Shown here: piece by piece, positions 45,979 to 58,378 of the stretch
Layout of the letters: each line of letters opens with the position of its first letter
How positions within the stretch are numbered: position 1 is the stretch's first letter
DNA from: Clarkia xantiana subsp. parviflora
Lineage: Eukaryota; Streptophyta; Magnoliopsida; Myrtales; Onagraceae
Reading direction: 5' to 3'
Length of the DNA stretch: 64,000 nt
NCBI GenBank assembly: GCA_036873135.1
Contig: JAPTYO010000001.1
Location: forward strand, 42,184,774 to 42,248,773
The notes under the pieces: generated by a model
The model's input: only the letters and a program-made list of their open reading frames with translations
Databases searched by the model: none
What the model was told of the DNA's origin: nothing
Translations under genes and position numbers: made by a program

Positions 45979-46094
45979 ATACACCGATTCAGTGTATGCG
46001 GGTGCATAAATAGTAAATACTGCAGATTTATAGGGAAAACACTCCTATAAATCCGTAGTATTTATGCACGAGTAGACACCGATTCGGTGCAATA
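45979..46094. repeat. foldback hairpin, miniature inverted repeat
   Basis: The arms 45981-46033 (ACACCGATTCAGTGTATGCG to GATTTATAGG) and 46044-46092 (CCTATAAATCCG to ACCGATTCGGTGC) are imperfect inverted copies around a ten-base loop. The length and structure resemble a MITE or a young small-RNA hairpin. No target duplication is certain. Confidence 0.75.
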
Positions 46095-49000
46095 CTTTTT
46101 TATTTATTTATTATGCACAAAACTATTTTTAGTTATATTAATTCTAATTGTACGATAATAAGATAGTAAAACTCAGGTTAGCACGTTAGTTTTATAAGGT
46201 ATAATGAAACTGCACTATATAATTCAAGGTCAATATATTAACAAATTCCATTATATTAAATAAAATATTTAAATAAAATAAACTTTAAGAAATTTATATA
46301 ATTTATTTATGTAAGTAAAAATTACCGTTAGTTTATTCATACTATATTTATTCTTTATAATTTTTGAGATTATCAAATCTTATGCAGTGCATTTGGACTT
46401 ACGTTTATTTTGAAAGAAAATATGTCACAACCCTTATTATTTTGGTGTAAAATCTTATTATTTCTTATAAGACACCAATGCCCCATTATTTTGTAAGACC
46501 ACAAATTGTAACACTTTAAAATCCATCCATAAAAATTCTCATCAATTTTATGTTTTGGGGCTTTCGAGTTTAAAAGAACAACGGTCAATTTATTATTTAA
46601 CTCTCTTTTGCTAAACTATGAAGTGTAATTACTCTAATCTAATGTCCTATGAGGTCCAATACGGAGAAGTATGTAAATTATACAATAGGTTTGGAAAAAA
46701 AGAAAATCTCTAGTACCACCATGTTTAAAAATGCACAACATATTTCAAACTTGTACTTTTTCCAATCATTCATTAAAAAATGTTATCAAATACAGTTTAA
46801 ATTTAAAAAAAAATTAACCAAATACTTTTCTTAATGTCAAAATCAAGAATTAATAACTTATACTAATGAATATTACAAAAGTGTCCCGACTAAATCGAGA
46901 CTCTAATAATATTCAATTAGTTATGACTTGATTTGACTCAATTCTAACTTTGGTATAAATAATTAGGGCTTAGTTGTAGTACTTTGAAAAGTACTCAATT
47001 AATTTTATATATTTGAAATGTATTTATCAGTAATCTTGAATATATGATTGGATAAAGTACCAATTATTATCATTTTAAAAGATATTGTTCATCTTAAAAA
47101 GTATTAGTATAAAAAAAATCATATTTTTCAAACATGTTGTATATACATAATTAGTTTCAAACCATTTGTTTTACGTAATTTTCTTAAGGAAATAAAATTA
47201 TACATTAAATTTTTTTGCAAATATTTTACGTAGCATACCCTAATTATAAATATCTTAAAACTCACCACTTAATTAAAAAACTAATTAAACAACTTCAAAC
47301 AATATTATTTGGAAAAAGAAATTCAGATAAATCAAACAACGATGATTGAATGATAAAGTTGTAAATTTAAAGTAGATAATGAACCATGTGATAATATATA
47401 ACAGTTTAGCAATACATCTATTAGAAGTTTTTACAAGTATTAATACGAATATATGCAGGGTCTAAGCACATACCTTATTCTTGATAATATCAAATCCAAA
47501 CTCGCTTAAATTCTAAATTAAAAATATTTATAATTAATAATTTACTTTTTACAGTCAAACTAAACTCTATACCAGTGGGAATTAATTTTATTTGCCACAT
47601 AAAATATCCAATGTTATAAAAAGAAAAAAGAAAAAGTGGTTCATGACTTCATGTATATAAACCACATGCGACAAAAACCATGTAATCCCAGTGACGAAAA
47701 TACGTCCAACACCGTTAAAACAACTTTTATCGGCACTCTTTCCACGTCATCAAGGGCACCTGAGACCTAAATGACCATGCTACCCTCGTTATCCCACCGT
47801 TCCAGGGGTATTACCGTAACTCCGCAAACTAACTAGCTCCGCTAGATACGCAGAGCATCAGCGGCCAGGGCCAGGTACATTGCAGCAATTTAGTGCCTTC
47901 GATCGTGACCGTTGGATAGAATGGACGGTGGGGATCGAGAGGCAGGTGCTTGTGTACGTTACTCTTCCGGCTGGTCAGTACCTAAAGACAATTTCAGTTG
48001 CTGAGGCGGTGCGTGACGTACACAGGCTAACCGCAATAGAGGAGTTGAGTTTATAAAGTTTAGGCGCGTGAGTACAAATTCTGGCTTGAGAGTGGGAGAA
48101 GGTAGGTGGGTAATAAAGTTTGAATCAGTGATTACTGATTAGAGCAGCAGCCTTTCCCAAGACACGAGCGCAAAGGACGATTTTTTTATTTTTTTTACCA
48201 CCTAGGAATCTGACACTAATCGCATTTTATATATAATACTTCTCTACATTTTAAATTTTATAAAATGATTAAATAAATTTAGTTAAAATTAGGTCGACGC
48301 AAAATATATATTATCCGTTACACTGAGAGAAAACAAAATAACTAATAATTTTGGGGGGAAAACGTATAATCACTATAAATTTTTAAACAAAATAAACTAC
48401 TGCATGAATTAATTTCTTTCATTTTTTAGCTGGGGAGTTAATTTTATTATTAAAAAAAAAAAGATTACACACTACAGTAGAAAAAATAGAACTAATAAGT
48501 GCGACTCAAATTAGGAGATAATCCAGATCCAATATATTATCTCTAATCAGAGAATTAATTATTAATTAATCGAATAAAAAACAGTAAGATATAGTAAGTT
48601 TAGGCATTCGTGATTACTTTAGAACTGAAGACTCAAATTTATCACAATTTTTGTTTAAACAAAAGTTTATGAAAATCACAAAATCAAAATTTTCTTATCA
48701 TATGAGATGGAAACTTACCTAATTTTTAAAGTATTTTTTTCTTCTTAAAAATGCTAGTATGAAGTTTCGCACCTCAGACCTGATGAGGAGGTTAGTGCCT
48801 CTATGGCGATCCGTTAGGGCCGCATCTCGACTTCTTCAACGCATTTTTCCATCTTAATGCCCCGAGATTTATGTTGGTGGAGTTGTTTACAAATCTATAT
48901 TCGTATTTGATATGATTCTATTGCAAACCGCAGCAAGACGAAAAATAAATTTTCTTTCACGGTATTTACAATGTGATATATAGAAGTCTGAAAGCAGATG

Positions 49001-50077
49001 ACGTAAATGCGCCGCGTAAAATAATCGCCGAATTTTAAGGCGAATTTGCGTGGCTATAAAAATTATCTAAAAATTATAAGAATTTCCTTTTAAAAGTGGT
49101 ACATAAAAGTTACTGTTAGGAGCATATAATATGGGATAATAGCTTATTCTCTAGTGTATTTTGGGTTTAAAAATGTTGTTATTATGGAAAATATGCATAT
49201 AGTTTTAATAATTATAGGTTTCTGATGTTATGATCTTATGACTAAAAGACATTTATCAAAATACTTTCAAAGTTCCATTAAAATGTTACTCCATTGCTTG
49301 AAGAACAAGTTACCTTTTCTAAAGTTTCTTTTTACTTTTACTCCAAGTCTTAATTCACTTATAAATTATTTTTAACTGTACAATTGCCATCTATTTTTAC
49401 ACTAAATTATTTCTCATTATTTTTTGAAAAAATAAATAGGGAGAGGGCTTCCCTAGCAGGTTGATAGGACAATAACTTGTGTAATTTATAGCTAGTGCAA
49501 ACATAAATATAATAAATAGGTTTAAATGTATTTTTTTTTTAAATATTCAAGCTTTTTAAAGTAGAGAAATCTATCTATCTGACACATAATTGGCAAATGA
49601 TAACTAACTATTGGAGCTTAGTCAAAAGTAAAGAGAGGAAAATGTCATTATAATTAGACATAATTGGCAAAATGATAACTAAGTATCAATTAGTGGACTA
49701 GTTAACAAAAAGACTATAATGATTAATAAATTGTGTAGTTGTTTGATTATTTAAGGGTGGAATCTCATTCATCGTTGATTAGATAGTGATGGTTCCATGT
49801 TCAAGCACACGTACGCAGCAAAAGTTGGAAAGACAAAGAGGCAATTTTCCAGAGAGAAGAAGAATGGCAAAAGAAAGTAAGGAAGGAAATATTTCTTTCT
49901 TCATGCAATAAAATATCTTTAAAATAAATAATTAAATCACAAACAGTGTTTGGCTAATAGTTTAACGTTTACATGTGGTTTAACTCTCAAATCTTAGATT
50001 CTAAATTCTTTTTGGAGTCACTCCCAGTGATCTGATTAAAATATCAAATCCTATCTAATTCACATATTGCGTCAGAC
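46095..50077. other. intergenic DNA with a GC-richer island at 47690-48130
   Basis: Mostly AT-rich without genes. The island at 47690-48130 (CCACGTCATCAAGG, GCGGCCAGGGCCAGG, GATCGAGAGGCAGGTG) stands out from its surroundings but has no long frame, no tRNA and no snoRNA boxes that I can identify. It may be a conserved regulatory segment or an unrecognised RNA. Confidence 0.45.
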
Positions 50078-50503
50078 TAGGGGTGTAAACGAGTCAAGCT
50101 ACTCGTGAGCTGCTCGAGATAGACTCGGTCGATGTTCGAATTCGATTCGCTAAATTTAGAGTCGAGTTGAACGAAGTTTTTCTGATACCGTGTCAATTTC
50201 ACTGGTACTCGAGCTTTACGTAATAATATTATATATGTATGTATATATATATATTCAAGTCGAGTTCGAGCCAAAAGCATAGTCGAGTCGAGTTCGAACT
50301 TGAGCTAAGGTGCACCATTTATAACTTAATTGAAACTCTTTAATCTTATCGAGCTGAGTCGAGCCGAACTCGAACTCGTTGAGTATAGTACCTAATCGAG
50401 CTCGAACTTGAAAAATTAAGGCTCGACTGAGTTCGAGTAAACTAATTCAAGTCGAATTGAGCATGCCAGATATTCGGCTTGACTCGACTCGTTTACACCC
50501 TTA
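50078..50503. mobile_element. hAT-type element with CGAGTCGAG subterminal words
   Basis: The element is 426 bases. It begins TAGGGGTGTAAACGAGTC and ends GACTCGTTTACACCCTTA. Flanking octamers CGTCAGAC and CGCCAGAT agree at six of eight positions. Sub-ends are rich in CTCGA/TCGAG words, like those in the tandem array at 15790-17085. Confidence 0.83.
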
Positions 50504-51684
50504 CGCCAGATACAAGATGAAGTGAGTAGTTTCATGTTTAACAATCCAAACTCTTGAAAAAAAAATATTGATTAAATTAAGTTAATGCATTAGTGCATAA
50601 GCTCGTTGTTTAGTTGGAAAAAAATTAACTCATACCATAAAAGTATGAATATTATGTTGCATTATAGTCATTACTAACCAATTTCTTTAGTTAGCAAAAA
50701 TAATAATTAAATCTCAAAAGTACATATAGATAGGTGGGGTATATAGAAAGTGACCGAGGCTTTGAAAAATCAGTCCGGTCCCTTCAATCCAGAGATACAT
50801 TATTATTACAAGTTCATGCAAATTTTCATCCCGAGTACCCATCACAAATGTCTTGTTATCTATTTAATTCAATATTCATAAGGATTGAATAAGACCATTA
50901 AAATTGACCTATCCTTGAGAATGACTGTCGATCAAGAAGAAAAAAAAACTATTGTTCCTCAACATTTTGTAATGTGTTTATCTTAAAATTTGTACTTATT
51001 AACATTTTTAGCCCTTTAAAATTTTATATTTACTCATATATTTTTTTTATACTAATTATTCATTCCAAAACAGAATTTCTAACTTTGTTCAAAAAAAAAA
51101 AAAAAAACGAACCATGAACAGATCATCAACGGAACAGGTCGTTTGTTGATAGCTTCTTAGACTAATACATAGACGTTTAACACAATTTTTTTAATTTAAT
51201 TGGAGCTTTATAAATTCATATATAAATATTAATTGAATGCAAATTAAAAAATATTTATTTCTAATTTTAGTCTCTATTAATAATTAAAAGCTTTTATGTA
51301 AATAATATATCTTTATATAGATTGTAAAGCATTTTCAGATAAGTGTTCTATTTTAATCATTAAATAATTAAATATAGTATTATGGCAATTCTCAATGTTC
51401 AATTTCAAAATAAAGAACATTAGAAAACTAATAGATAATATACCAATTTTACCATATTTGATAATAAACTATATATCACATTATTATTATTAATCTCTGT
51501 GCTTTGGAAGCCTAATCTAGAGAGAGAAAGAAGCCGGCCAGAAGATAAGAAGGAGAGAGAGAGATTATTTAAAAATGTAAGTTTTATATTTTTACAGAGC
51601 TCGGAGAAGAAGAGAATGGCAGTCAGAGAGATGTATCACATGGCATGTGAAAACCAGCTGTGCCCACTCGCTCTCCTCCTCCAT
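50504..51684. other. intergenic DNA upstream of the BRI1-type gene
   Basis: AT-rich with no gene. The segment 51480-51680 includes a GA-rich tract (AGAGAGAAAGAAGCC) and probably belongs to the BRI1 promoter. The 64-codon frame at 51499-51693 has no domain. Confidence 0.5.
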
Positions 51685-51872
51685 CTTAAATAAATACCAC
51701 CTTCACCCTTCCTCTTCCCTTTGGACTCTCCCTCTCTTCTTCCTCTCTCACTGCACCAGAAGCTCATCTCTCTCATCTCCAATGGCTGCAGAGTTCTACA
51801 AACCCTGAGAGAAAACGATACCCTATATACTATACTCCGTTACCATATCTAGATTCCTTCAACAACAGAAAG
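51685..51872 (+). promoter_or_regulatory. core promoter and leader of the BRI1-type gene
   Basis: A TATA-like TTAAATAAATA (51686-51696) is followed by a strongly pyrimidine-rich leader (CTTCCTCTTCCC, CCCTCTCTTCTTCC) up to about 51780. An upstream ATG at 51783 opens a short frame ending at TGA about 24 bases later, so mild translational dampening is possible. The main ATG at 51873 follows AGAAAG. Confidence 0.65.
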
Positions 51873-54800
51873 ATGAAGACGGCTGTAGTATCACTGCTCA
51901 TTTTCGTTACACTCGGTTTCGTGCATAATTTTTTAACGGCGGCGGTGGCGGCGGCGGTGGGAGCTAGTAAGGACTCCGAGCAGCTGCTCCGCTTCAAAGC
52001 GTCGCTTCCGAATCCAACTGTCTTACCGAGCTGGGTATCTACAGCAGATCCCTGCAACTTCGCCGCCGTATCCTGCAAATCCTCCCGCGTCTCCTCCGTC
52101 GATCTCGACTCCGTCGACCTCGCCACCGACTTCCACTCGGTAGCGTCGTTCTTGCTAAGTTTGGACTACTTGGAGTCGCTCTCGCTCAAATCGACTAACC
52201 TCGCCGGGACTATTGTCGTGCCGGCCGGGTTCAGATGTGGAGCTCTGCTCTCCAGCTTGGATCTCTCGCGGAACAATCTCTCCGGTGGTATTTCTCATCT
52301 TAGTTCTTGTGCTGGTTTGAAGTTTCTGAATCTGTCAGGGAATAGGATGTCTGGTGACGTCGATGTGTCGAGCTGTGAGAAGCTTGTTCACTTGGACATT
52401 TCGTCGAACAACTTCTCTGCAACTGTACCAAAGCTCGGGTCCTGCATGGCTATGGAGTTCCTTGACCTATCCACCAACCATTTCCACGGCGAGATAGGGA
52501 ACGCGCTTTCGGCATGTTCGCAGCTGGCATTCCTTAACCTCTCTGTCAATCAATTCTCCGGCGCCATTCCGCCTCTGCCGACGAAGAAGCTACAGTATGT
52601 ATATCTCTCCAGTAACGCCTTCGAGGGCCAGATTCCGGCGAGCTTGGCTGACGCATGCCCGACTCTCGTCGAGCTCGACCTATCGTTGAACCAACTTTCC
52701 GGCGACCTCCCGCCGGGGCTGAGCGCGTGCACCGTGCTCCAGTTGTTCGACATTTCGAGCAACAACTTCTCCGGCGAGCTACCAGGTGATGTCCTCTTCA
52801 CTGGAATGCCTAACGTCAAGAAGTTGGTACTCGCATTTAATGAATTCAACGGTCAGCTGCCTGAATCCATCTCGAAGCTGACCGCATTGGAGACGCTTGA
52901 TCTGAGCTCCAACAGTCTCTCCGGAACAATCCCTGGCGGCTTGTGCAGTTCTCCGGCGAACAGCTTGAAGGTTCTGTACCTCCAGAACAACCTCTTCGGC
53001 GGCCCGATCCCACCGACGCTCAGCAACTGCTCTCACTTGGTCTCCCTTGATTTGAGCTTCAATTACCTGACCGGAACCATTCCGGCGAGCCTCCAATCGC
53101 TGCGGGAGCTCAGAGATATGATCTTCTTGTTGAATCAGCTCGAAGGTGAGATCCCCAAAGAGCTTATGTATATCCAAACGCTGGAGAATCTGATCCTGGA
53201 CTTTAATTTCTTGTCGGGGACGATACCGCCGGAGCTGAGCAACTGCACGGAGCTGAACTGGGTTTCACTGTCAAACAACCGCCTCGGCGGCCACATCCCT
53301 GGGTGGTTCGGCCAGCTCTCCAACCTTGCCATCCTCAAACTCAGCAACAACTCCTTCTATGGTGAAATTCCGGCAGAGCTCGGTGAATCCCGAAGCCTTA
53401 TATGGCTCGACCTCAACACCAACCTCCTCTCCGGCGAAATTCCGGCGGCTCTGTTCAAGCATTCCGGCAGCATTTCCGTGAAGCTCATCAACGACAAGCG
53501 ATACGCTTACATCAAGAACGACGGCAGCAGGGAATGCCACGGGGCCGGAAACTTGCTCGAGTTTGCCGGAATCCGGCCAGAGCAGCTAAACCGAATCTCA
53601 ACCCGGAATCCCTGCAATTTCACTCGAGTCTACAAAGGCTTGATCAATCCGACGTTCAAGAACAACGGATCAATGATCTTCCTCGACATTTCGTATAATT
53701 CCCTCACCGGCAGCATTCCGAAGGAGATCGGATCAATGTACTACCTGAACATCTTGAATCTGGGCAGCAACAACATCTCCGGCACGATTCCGAGGGAGCT
53801 CGGAGATTTGAGGAACCTCAATATTCTCGATCTCTCCGAAAATCAATTGGAGGGGATGATCCCTCAGGCCTTAGCTGGGTGCACATTGTTATCAGAGATC
53901 AACCTCTCCCACAATTTACTCACCGGACCGATCCCATCAATGGGGCAGCTCGGCACATTCCCTAACTCGAGCTTCTTCAACAACTCGGGTCTGTGCGGGA
54001 TTCCACTTCCACCTTGCCGGAAAAAGTCGAGCTCGAACGAGAGCTCAAAACCCGAAAACTCCGACCATAACCCAGCTTCGATTATCCGAAATGTGGCAAT
54101 GGGGCTACTTTTATCCACACTGTGCATAATCGGGTTCATCTTCGTAGCGCTCGATATTCGGAAGAAACGGATGAAGATGAAGGAATCGGAATCGGATGAT
54201 GTCTATGTCGATGGACTAACGAATAACACGAACTGGAAGCTCACGACTGCTCGAGAAGCCCTAAGCATTAATCTCGCAACCTTCGAGAAACCCCTAAAGA
54301 AGCTCACATTCGCCGATCTCCTCGACGCCACTAACGGGTTCCACCCCGATAGCTTGATCGGGTCGGGCGGGTTCGGTGACGTCTACCGGGCCGTTTTAAA
54401 GGACCGAACCGTCGTTGCTATAAAAAAGCTCGTCCAAATCAGCGGGCAAGGCGATCGTGAATTCATGGCCGAGATGGAGACGATCGGGAAAATCAAGCAC
54501 CGGAATCTAGTCTCCCTTCTAGGGTACTGCAAAGTTAAAGAAGAGAGACTCTTGGTCTATGAGTATATGCAAAATGGAAGCTTGGAAGACATTTTACATG
54601 ACGGAAAGCTCGGAATGGTCCTCGATTGGCCCGCGAGGCGAAAAATCGCGATCGGGGCGGCTCGGGGTCTCGCCTTCCTCCACCACAACTGCATTCCCCA
54701 TATTATTCACAGAGACATGAAATCGAGCAATGTTCTTATCGACGAGAACCTCGATTCTCGGGTTTCTGACTTCGGGATGGCCCGATTGATGTCGGCTTTA

Positions 54801-55603
54801 GACACGCACTTATCCGTGAGTACTTTAGCCGGCACTCCGGGCTACGTTCCGCCGGAATACTACCAGAGCTTCCAGTGCACTACCAAGGTATTATAGAATA
54901 AATATATTAAATTCGCTAGTTGATCGTTAAATAGTCACGTGACTTGCACATGATTAGTCCATAATTTTTATTTTGTTCAACTTACTCTTCAAATTTATTG
55001 TCCTAACTTTTATTTTTGCAGCTTAGTCCCTAAATATTTTCAACTGCACCCTAATGTTTAAATTGACTTAGTCAAGCTCCGACTCATGGCTAGGTCGTCG
55101 GACCATGGCTAGGGTCCCCAGGTTCGGTGACCCTAGTCATGGCCCGAGCTAGTCAGTATTAATATAACTTAATTAAAATATAATAAAATATATTTTTTTC
55201 TAATATATTTATTCTCCAATACCAGGGCGACGTCTATAGCTACGGAGTTGTCCTCCTCGAGCTCATCACCGGGAGGCGGCCGACCGATTCGGCCGATTTC
55301 GGAGACAACAACATCGTCGGTTGGGTTAAACAAAAAGCGAAAATCTGCATCAACGATGTAATTGACCCGAGATTAATCGAGGCTGACCCGCGGGTCGAGA
55401 CCGAGCTTGTCGAGCTTGTGAAAATGGCTATTGCTTGTTTGGACGATCGGCCGCCGAAGCGACCCACCATGATTCAAGTCCTGGCGAGCTTTAAGGAGAA
55501 TCTGCCGGGTTCGGGTTTAAATTCGAGCCCATCGGCTGTTGCTGCGGCGGATGGGGAGTTTGGGGTGGCCGGGATGAGTATAGAAGAAGATGACATGCAT
55601 TGA
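51873..55603 (+). CDS. BRI1: brassinosteroid receptor BRI1-type LRR receptor kinase
   Basis: Plasma-membrane receptor whose extracellular leucine-rich repeats and island domain bind brassinosteroid and whose kinase starts hormone signalling. Two exons, 51873-54887 and 55226-55603, with a 338-base GT-AG intron; the product is 1130 residues. In order: signal peptide (1 to about 30), LRR region with repeated LDLSxNxLSG pattern, island domain (about 542-595, with [11 protein letters not shown] and [13 protein letters not shown]), last repeats, a transmembrane segment (about 742-762) and a Ser/Thr kinase. Kinase landmarks are GSGGFG 830-835, lysine 851, HRD 946-948 and DFG 966-968. The NTNWKLT and EALSINLA juxtamembrane motifs and the island point to the BRI1/BRL clade. 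It is somewhat shorter than Arabidopsis BRI1 (1196). The C-terminal tail after the kinase is short and ends [10 protein letters not shown]. Arabidopsis BRI1 has no intron, so the intron in the kinase part is unusual. Confidence 0.94.
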
Positions 55604-57241
55604 TTTAGTGAGGGCTTCATTTAGTTCGTGTGTATAATTGTTTGCTTTCATGTGTATTGTCCATCTCGTCATGTAAATTTGTCTTTTTTTTTTCTTCCCT
55701 TTTTTGGAAAGATCCTTTTCTAGTCATATAGGTAACAAAAACAGCAGTAAAGGAAATAGATAGTGGTGTCGGTCGGAATCTGTGTTATTATGGTGTCGAG
55801 ACTTTGTAAATACATATATATACAGCTAGTTTCCTTTGAAATCTTGATGTTGTGGTTCAGGACAAAGCTAGAAATTTGTTTGCGAGTACAATTGAATAAG
55901 AGTCAAATCCTCAATGTAAAAAAATATGAGTCCAAATAAATTATTTTACAAGAACAAAAATAAAAATAAAATATAAAGATAAAAATTGCAGCTTTTTGAT
56001 GCCTTAATAGTTTCGCCCTGCCAATCTTAGTAGTCTAAGAGTGGCGAGCTCTTGTTGTTTGACTCTGAAGTGCCAAGTTTGAAACCTATTGATGATTTAT
56101 TTTACACTAACCGGATTAAAATATCCGTTCTCGCCTAGCTTACATACTGCGTTGGTATAAGTAGAATTAGATTTACGAGCTGATCTCTTGATTATACTCG
56201 GCTGCTAGTGGGCTAAGTTGACGAGACCGGTTCATGTTTGTTCGTTCAGTCCTTGAGAATGAGAATTTGAAAATAACGTAGCAGAATATATTTAAAATCG
56301 ACACTACTATCCCATTTTTGTAAAAGGTTTAATATCTTGATTTAATAGCTTAATGACGTTCTAACAAATGATCTTGACTATTGTGGTGGAGGAGGATTGA
56401 ATTATTGGAAGGAGCTACAGATCTGTGAAATTGCAAGGATGGAACAGCAAGCACCAGATTGACATGCTTATTTATAAGCGCCAAATTAAACAAATAATAA
56501 TACTAATAATAATATTTAAATAAATTGTGTCTCATCTTGCATGGACAAAATCCCCACGGCACGTGCTCTCATATTTGACTAACTTATTTATCAAGGAACC
56601 AGACAATGACACCTATGGAGTATGGACTTCGAACCCTTTTTTTTTTTTTCTGGCATGACAGTGAAGTCTTTTACGAGTTGGTGCACCGTGCATGTACTAA
56701 TTGTATAAACGTGTAATATGTTCGTAAATGGACATGTAAATTTGAACATATTACATAGAATAATGAATCTAATGTGGGATTACTAATTTATTCCTTTTTT
56801 TCACTTCAAATTTATTGCTTGTTGGTCCAGTTAATAGTAAATCTATAAGAAATAGGTTAAATTACAATTTTTTTAATCTATTAAAGATTAAAATATTACC
56901 AACTAATCATCGAGCCTCAAACTTGTGTGAAATTTTACATAAATGAAAGCTTATATTATACGTAAATTATTGATTTGTGCATAAAATTTATTTAAATTAA
57001 ATAAATAACATATATTTTATTATTTTTTCATAGTATTTCGTAAATTAGAAGCTAGCATATGATAATTGTCATTATAAAGCTTTTTATATCTATTTTCACA
57101 TTCAAAAATATTTTATAATTCAAATGACGATCTAAAAAACTATAACTCACTAATTAAAATATTTAAAATTAAGAATAAACAAATATTTCTTTAAATATTA
57201 ATTAGTATATTAATACTAATTTATTGGAACACCTTTTTTTA
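55604..57241. other. 3' untranslated region of the BRI1-type gene and intergenic DNA
   Basis: The 3' untranslated region probably reaches to about 55860. The rest is AT-rich without genes. A stretch at 56030-56250 of moderate GC has no frame. Confidence 0.5.
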
Positions 57242-58102
57242 GGGTAAATTATATAAAAAAGCACGAACTTTGGACTCTTTTCCAGATTTAGCCAAAAACC
57301 AAATTAATTACAAGAACATGCACGTACTATTAAACTTGTCCCAAATATAGCAACTTTTCTAATTTCTGTTAGTTTGACTGTTATTTTGACTGTTAAGTGA
57401 TGAGTATGACACCACATAAGATTGACACGTCATTTTGAGTATCAACATTTATTTAATGTATATTATCATTTAAAACACATGAACTATATTTGTAAATTAA
57501 AAAATTTCGTAGCTGATATTAGTTAAATAATAACAATTATTTTCCAAAATAAATAAATTAATAATTCAACATAGATCAATACATTCTTTTCGTAATGAAT
57601 CTCAACAAATAAATTATGTAAATGTCAAAATTAATAGTTTAGAAACATTTATTTAAACTACTTATTTGAACTTATTGATGATGCTGAAGATTGGGAGTGA
57701 GTTATGATTTGAACTATTTATTTTGACATTTACATAATTTGTTTTGCTGAGATTCATAAATATATTGATTAAACATGGTCTTGATGATCTATGTTGAATT
57801 ATTAATTTTTTTTGGGAAAAGAATTGTTATTATTTAACTAATATCAGCTGCGAAAAAAATTTAATTTACAAATATAATTCCTGTGTTTTAAGTGATAATA
57901 AATAAATATTGATACTCAAAATGACGTGGCAATCTTAGGTGGTGTCATACTCATCACTTAACAGTCAAACTAACGGAAATTGAAAAAGTGGTTATATCTG
58001 GGACAAATTTAATAATACGTGCATGTTTTTACAATTAATTTGATTTTTGGCTAAATTTAGGAAAGAGTCCAAAGTTCGTGTTTTTTTTTAATGTAATTTA
58101 CC
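57242..58102. mobile_element. foldback element with ~390-base inverted arms
   Basis: The left arm (57242 to about 57637) and right arm (about 57716-58102) are inverted copies over almost the whole length. Matched words include GGGTAAATTA/TAATTTACC, CACGAACTTTGGACTC/GAGTCCAAAGTTCGTG and GTGATGAGTATGACACCAC/GTGGTGTCATACTCATCAC. The loop is short. Long terminal arms and the GGGTAAATTA end suggest a Mutator-like miniature element. The flanks are T runs, so a 9-base duplication cannot be told from simple sequence. Confidence 0.85.
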
Positions 58103-58378
58103 TTTTTTTTTTTTTTTTAATAATATAAGATTTATAGAATTTTGAGCTACTTGGGCTCCGAGTCAGCCCGCGATTGCATATTCGTAAATATTTATAAGTA
58201 GTTTAAAGATGGACACGTGGAGAGATCTCAAATGTGGTCCAGGGAGCTTGTGAGTGGGCTCGAGGCACGATAGAAATGCTAAATTAGTCGTCCTCGGAAA
58301 CAAGGTTTGAACGTGCGGGTCACGAGGAACCACGTGGCTGCCTCATGAGCTTTGAAGGAAACTCATCTCTCCATTCTC

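Noticed and set aside
51499..51693. 64-codon frame upstream of the BRI1-type gene
   Set aside because: It starts at a non-ATG codon, is biased by a GA-rich tract and ends at the TATA region, so it is most likely promoter DNA.
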